DNA from: an uncultured Spirochaetales bacterium
Lineage (GTDB): Bacteria > Spirochaetota > Spirochaetia > Sphaerochaetales > Sphaerochaetaceae
NCBI GenBank assembly: GCA_934276695.1
Contig: CAKQTF010000023.1
Span: 1 to 10,189, forward strand
Reading direction: 5' to 3'
DNA length: 10,189 nucleotides
A program made the position numbers and the translations under genes. Under the pieces are notes generated by a model that was not told where the DNA came from, made no database searches, and saw only the letters and a list, made by a program, of their open reading frames with translations. Positions 6,495-10,189 of the stretch are shown here, in pieces (the stretch's first letter is position 1; every line of letters starts with the position of its first letter).

Positions 6495-7217
6495 ATGAGA
6501 ATTGATGCATATGACATGCCATTCAGAGAACTGAATGATATGATACGCAGTTCTGAGGACAGGAAGATCGATCTCTTCAGCCTCCAGGGGCAGCGGTATA
6601 TCGGAGCCGGAAGCAGCGGGAAGGTCATAAGGATACATGGAGTGCCTGGCAATGCGCTTGCTGCATTCATAGACGGCACAGAAATCGAGGTACTCGATAA
6701 CGCTGAGGATGCTGTCGGGGATACGATGAATGATGGCATGATAATAATACACGGATCTGCTGGGGATGCCGCAGGATATGCCATGCGCGGAGGAAGGATA
6801 TACATCAGGGATAAGGCCGGTTACAGGGCCGGAATACATATGAAGGCATATAATGAGAAGCAGCCGCTGATGATAATCGGAGACAGCGCTGGCTCTTTTC
6901 TCGGGGAATACCAGGCAGGAGGAACCATAATCGTGCTTGGCCTTGAGCAGGGTGGAAATCCCCCTGTCGGCTATTTCACAGGGACAGGAATGCATGGAGG
7001 AAGAATCATACTCAGATCGGCATCGCTTCCGCCGGACCTGCCTCCTCAGGTCTCTGCCAGTGAGCCGACAGAGGCAGAGCTCTCTGAGATAAAAGCCCAG
7101 ATTTCTGAATTCTGCTCCATTTTCTCACTTGACATAGAAGCCATAATGAAACAGCATTTCTTCATATTGAAACCTAATTCCAGAACGCCCTATAAGCGTC
7201 TTTATACAAATATCTAG
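6495..7217 (+). CDS. Glutamate synthase, GXGXG beta-helix subunit
   Basis: Structural subunit matching the C-terminal GXGXG domain of large glutamate synthases, a right-handed beta helix that helps organise the complex. The 240 residues show glycine repeats at regular intervals: GQRYIGAGSSGKVIRIHG, DGMIIIHGSAGDAAGYAMRG, GGRIYIRDKAGYRAGIHM, GEYQAGGTIIVLG and MHGGRIILRS. A helical tail (about 190-240) ends in PNSRTPYKRLYTNI. The start is ATG 6495 behind GGAG. It follows the synthase gene by 8 nt and precedes glnA by 9 nt. Related domains occur in formylmethanofuran dehydrogenase subunit C, but the neighbours point to glutamate synthase. Confidence 0.9.
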   Translation: MRIDAYDMPFRELNDMIRSSEDRKIDLFSLQGQRYIGAGSSGKVIRIHGVPGNALAAFIDGTEIEVLDNAEDAVGDTMNDGMIIIHGSAGDAAGYAMRGGRIYIRDKAGYRAGIHMKAYNEKQPLMIIGDSAGSFLGEYQAGGTIIVLGLEQGGNPPVGYFTGTGMHGGRIILRSASLPPDLPPQVSASEPTEAELSEIKAQISEFCSIFSLDIEAIMKQHFFILKPNSRTPYKRLYTNI

Positions 7218-7226
7218 AGGCCTCAT

Positions 7227-8492
7227 ATGACAACGTACGACAAGGATGATGTACTGCAGTATGCAAAAGAAAACGATGTCAGGTTTGTCCGTCTCTCGTT
7301 CTGTGATATATTCGGCCAGCTGAAGAATGTCTCTATCTCTGCATCAGAGCTTGAGAGGGCCTTCACTGAAGGCATACGCTTCGATGCATCAGCAATCAGG
7401 GGATTCCTTAACATAGAGGATTCAGACCTGCTGCTCTTCCCTGACCCGGAGACGCTTCAGATCCTTCCATGGAGACCAAGTGAGAACGGACGCGTGATAA
7501 GGCTGTTCTGCGACATAACGCATACTGACCTCACACCATTTGAAGGAGATGCACGCTATCTTCTGAAGACAGCCGAGAAAGAGCTGTACAAGAGAGGATT
7601 CGATGCAATGGTCGGGCTTGAATGCGAGTTCTACCTTTTCAAGAACAATGAGGACGGGAATCCTACATATGAGCCGATGGATGCTGCAGGATACCTCGAT
7701 ATAGCCCCGCTTGATAAAGGCGAGAATATAAGAAGGGAGATCTCGATAACCCTAGAGGAGATGGGAATCTTCATCGAGACAAGCCACCATGAGAAAGGAC
7801 CGGGTCAGAATGAGATATCATTCCGCCCTACCTCAATGCTTGCAGCTGCAGATAATCTGATCTCATTCAAGAGCATGGTTAAGACGCTTGCCTCACAGCG
7901 CGGGCTATTCGCATCATTCCTTCCGAAGCCGCTCTTTGATGAATCAGGCTCAGGCCTGCATATAAATCTCTCACTGCATAAGGACGGCGTATCATTCGAC
8001 CAGCTGAAGGAGAACCTCATAGCAGGCATGCTATGCCATATCAAGGAGCTGCAGCTGTTCCTGAATCCTGTATCAAACAGCTATCAGAGAATAGGCAGCG
8101 ACGAGGCACCTTCATCTGTCACATGGGGAACATCAAACAGAGGCCTCCTGATCCGAGTCCCGGATGTGAGGAAAGAGAGCGCTAAGAGGATTGAAGTACG
8201 GCTTGCAGATCCATCATGCAGCCCATACCTTGCACTACTGCTCCTTTTGAAGGCAGCAGAGGACGGAATCAGGAAAGACCTGAGGATCAGTGACGTGAAG
8301 GAGGGAGAGCCTCTATCCCTCAGCCTGTTCGAAGCTGCTGAGGCAGCTGAAGGCTCTGAGCTGATCAGGGCAGTTCTTCCAGAGCATCTGCTCTCATGCT
8401 TTCTGAAAGCAAAGCGCAGCGATTACGAAAAAGCCATCAGGGCTGAGGACCAGATCCTCTTCTCGCGGGATCTGGAATTTCTGGTAACGTAG
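7227..8492 (+). CDS. glnA: Glutamine synthetase type I (short, non-adenylylated form)
   Basis: ATP-dependent glutamine synthesis, paired here with glutamate synthase. The 421 residues hold the N-terminal beta-grasp domain (to about 100, ending in PFEGDAR) and the catalytic domain. Active-site positions are E132/E134 (LECEFYLF), E189 (SHHEKGPGQ), E196, H245 (GSGLHINLSL), E293 (SDEAP flap), R305, R310 and RIEVR (321-325). It is 20-50 residues shorter than usual type I enzymes, mostly near the C-terminus, and no tyrosine adenylylation loop (NLY) is present. The usual FDGSSI is FDASAI (52-57). The position of Bacillus subtilis Arg62, needed for feedback inhibition, is Asn62 by ungapped alignment from memory. 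All main catalytic residues are kept, so it is probably active, but control likely differs from both the enteric and Bacillus models. Confidence 0.92.
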   Translation: MTTYDKDDVLQYAKENDVRFVRLSFCDIFGQLKNVSISASELERAFTEGIRFDASAIRGFLNIEDSDLLLFPDPETLQILPWRPSENGRVIRLFCDITHTDLTPFEGDARYLLKTAEKELYKRGFDAMVGLECEFYLFKNNEDGNPTYEPMDAAGYLDIAPLDKGENIRREISITLEEMGIFIETSHHEKGPGQNEISFRPTSMLAAADNLISFKSMVKTLASQRGLFASFLPKPLFDESGSGLHINLSLHKDGVSFDQLKENLIAGMLCHIKELQLFLNPVSNSYQRIGSDEAPSSVTWGTSNRGLLIRVPDVRKESAKRIEVRLADPSCSPYLALLLLLKAAEDGIRKDLRISDVKEGEPLSLSLFEAAEAAEGSELIRAVLPEHLLSCFLKAKRSDYEKAIRAEDQILFSRDLEFLVT

Positions 8493-8493
8493 C

Positions 8494-9060
8494 ATGCGTA
8501 TACTTGCTGTGGCAGCCAGCGAGAGGAGCGCGGAAGCCCTCACTTCCCTTCTTAAGGAGAAGGGAGAGTACTTCATCACTCCCTGCATAGGTGCTGCGGC
8601 AGCAAGAAGACTCGCCCTTGACGAGGAATGGGACACTATAATAATAAACTATCCGCTATCCGATGAGCCCGGGATAGATCTTGCCCATATGATCACATCA
8701 TCAACAGATTCCGCCGTCATAATGATAATGAAGGAAGAGCTTATTCCAATATTCAGCAATGACCTTGCTAAAAGCGGGATCCTTATCGTATCAAAGCCTG
8801 TCTTAAAGCCGATTCTCTTCCAGACGATCAGGCTTGCTGAGACAATCAAGGAGCGATTAAGGGCAAAGGATCTTGAGATCAAGAGGCTTGAGGGGAAGCT
8901 CGATGATGCAAGGATAATATCAAAGGCTAAGTGCTGCCTTATCGAGAAAGGCATGAAAGAGCATGAAGCTCACAAAGCAATAGAGAGAACAGCTATGGAC
9001 AGAAGGATCACACTGAGGGAATCAGCAGTCCTTCTCTTAAAGAAATATAAGGAGCAATAA
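8494..9060 (+). CDS. ANTAR-domain RNA-binding antiterminator with a degenerate receiver domain
   Basis: Predicted to bind hexaloop hairpins in leader RNA and prevent intrinsic termination. The 188 residues begin with a receiver-like domain (1-110). The phosphoacceptor position holds Asn52 ([12 protein letters not shown]), the acidic pair after strand 1 is missing (VAASE), while Lys101-Pro102 (SKP) is kept; so it is probably not phosphorylated normally. A helical, probably coiled-coil linker (112-137) joins an ANTAR domain (about 135-188) with [26 protein letters not shown] and the last helix [10 protein letters not shown]. The ATG is 1 nt after the glnA stop with no clear ribosome binding site of its own, suggesting coupling. 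Likely targets are the two hairpins at 3541-3556 and 3791-3809, one controlling its own operon. Family assignment is firm; targets are inferred. Confidence 0.92.
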   Translation: MRILAVAASERSAEALTSLLKEKGEYFITPCIGAAAARRLALDEEWDTIIINYPLSDEPGIDLAHMITSSTDSAVIMIMKEELIPIFSNDLAKSGILIVSKPVLKPILFQTIRLAETIKERLRAKDLEIKRLEGKLDDARIISKAKCCLIEKGMKEHEAHKAIERTAMDRRITLRESAVLLLKKYKEQ

Positions 9061-9061
9061 A

Positions 9062-10189
9062 ATGGCAAAGCACATTTTCGTAACAGGTGGCGTTGTTTCA
9101 GGACTTGGGAAAGGCATCACCGCAGCAAGCCTCGGAAGGCTGCTGAAAAGCCGCGGGCTGAAAGTAGCAGCCCAGAAGCTGGATCCGTATATGAATGTCG
9201 ACCCTGGCACGATGTCACCGCTTCAGCATGGAGAGGTATTCGTAACCGATGATGGGGCTGAGACAGATCTTGACCTGGGACATTACGAGCGCTTCATTGA
9301 TGAGGACCTGAATAAATTCTCAAACCTGACATCAGGAAAAGTATACTGGACAGTGCTGAACAAGGAGAGGAACGGCGAATACCTGGGTTCCACAGTCCAG
9401 ATCATCCCGCATGTCACAAATGAGATAAAGAAATTCATCTACTCCCTTGATGAGAAGACAAACGCCGATGTGATAATCACTGAGATAGGAGGAACAACAG
9501 GAGATATCGAATCCCAGCCGTTCCTGGAAGCAATAAGGCAGATCGCAATCGAGAAGGGAAAGGATAACTGCCTGTTCATCCATGTGACCCTCGTGCCTTA
9601 CATAAAATCATCAGGCGAGCATAAGAGCAAGCCGACACAGCATTCAGTGAAGGAGCTCATGGGAGCCGGGATCTTCCCTGATATCATAGTGATGAGGGCA
9701 GATGAGCCGATTGAGAAGTCAATCAAGGAGAAGATCGCGCTCTTCTGCAATGTCAAGCCTGACTGCGTAATAGAGAACTCAACTGTGCCTGTGCTTTATG
9801 AAGCTCCGATAATGCTTCAGAAGGAGAACCTCGACGAGATAGTATGCAGGGAGCTCAAGCTGGAGACAAAGCCATCAGATATGAGTGAATGGAAACGCAT
9901 GCTTGACAACATAGAGAGGTCTGAGCGTAAGGTCAGAATAGCAATGGTAGGCAAATACATACAGCTCCATGATGCATATCTCTCTGTAATAGAAGCACTA
10001 AAACATGCAGGATGGTCTCAGCATAGCCAGATTGACATAAAATGGGTGGATGCTGAGCTCCTGAGCGATGAGAGTGCGGATGAGCTTCTCGGAGATGTGA
10101 GCGGGATCCTCGTCCCAGGAGGATTCGGAACAAGGGGGATAGAGGGCAAGATCACTGCGGCAAAGTATGCAAGGGAGCATAATGTGCCA
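9062..10189 (+). CDS. pyrG: CTP synthase (3' end beyond window)
   Basis: Makes CTP from UTP, ATP and glutamine. The window holds 376 codons of a protein usually near 540 residues. The synthetase domain is complete: [15 protein letters not shown] at the N-terminus (P-loop), [14 protein letters not shown], the magnesium/UTP region [27 protein letters not shown] and [12 protein letters not shown]. From about residue 290 the class I glutamine amidotransferase domain begins ([17 protein letters not shown]), reaching [10 protein letters not shown]; the catalytic Cys lies past the window end. GGAG (9051-9054) in the end of the ANTAR gene precedes the ATG, and the gap between genes is 1 nt. Its place behind the ANTAR gene ties a glutamine consumer to the nitrogen operon, unless an internal promoter exists. 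Confidence 0.97.
   Translation, partial: MAKHIFVTGGVVSGLGKGITAASLGRLLKSRGLKVAAQKLDPYMNVDPGTMSPLQHGEVFVTDDGAETDLDLGHYERFIDEDLNKFSNLTSGKVYWTVLNKERNGEYLGSTVQIIPHVTNEIKKFIYSLDEKTNADVIITEIGGTTGDIESQPFLEAIRQIAIEKGKDNCLFIHVTLVPYIKSSGEHKSKPTQHSVKELMGAGIFPDIIVMRADEPIEKSIKEKIALFCNVKPDCVIENSTVPVLYEAPIMLQKENLDEIVCRELKLETKPSDMSEWKRMLDNIERSERKVRIAMVGKYIQLHDAYLSVIEALKHAGWSQHSQIDIKWVDAELLSDESADELLGDVSGILVPGGFGTRGIEGKITAAKYAREHNVP

Noticed and set aside
5922-6995. 357-codon open frame on the minus strand opposite the synthase and GXGXG genes
   Set aside because: Antisense to two confidently identified genes. Its product is Ser/Ile/Pro/Cys-rich without domain features and is explained by codon bias of the sense genes.
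1-10189. tRNA, rRNA, CRISPR arrays, insertion sequences
   Set aside because: None was seen; nearly all sequence is accounted for by the listed genes and two intergenic regions, without transposase genes or spaced direct repeats.

Overview
This window looks like bacterial chromosome of moderate G+C, with AT-rich intergenic regions, Shine-Dalgarno sites, sigma-70-like promoters and intrinsic terminators. Arginine is mostly AGG/AGA. A type III glutamine synthetase, a split ferredoxin-type glutamate synthase, an ANTAR regulator and a BspA-like leucine-rich-repeat lipoprotein together suggest an anaerobic, probably host-associated bacterium. A treponeme-like spirochaete or a clostridial Bacillota are my best guesses, but no single marker settles the lineage.

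Left part (minus strand): positions 1-1183 hold the N-terminal 394 residues of a secreted LRR lipoprotein, cut by the window edge. Its apparent promoter has a run of nine G between the -35 and -10 elements, the classic layout of a phase-variable promoter. Next is glnN (1403-3490, minus), a complete type III glutamine synthetase, followed by a strong terminator at 1285-1321.

Middle: 3491-3860 is a 370-bp divergent regulatory region without a convincing gene. Each of the two outward transcripts carries an intrinsic terminator just before the ribosome binding site of its first gene. In each, the 5' arm of the terminator also forms a small hairpin with a hexaloop AAAGG(C/U), i.e. A at loop position 1 and G at position 4. 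That is the signature of RNA targets of ANTAR antiterminators.

Right part (plus strand): a tight six-gene run from 3861 to the window end encodes a three-piece glutamate synthase (glutaminase subunit, ferredoxin/FMN synthase subunit, GXGXG subunit), a type I glutamine synthetase, an ANTAR regulator with a degenerate receiver domain, and CTP synthase pyrG (cut by the window end). Most junctions are 1-9 nt.

Together this is a nitrogen-assimilation island. Two unrelated glutamine synthetases fix ammonium into glutamine, and the glutamate synthase turns glutamine plus 2-oxoglutarate into glutamate. CTP synthase is a glutamine consumer. The regulator in the operon is probably the protein that reads the two leaders, making a self-contained, autoregulated RNA-antitermination circuit; that link is inference.
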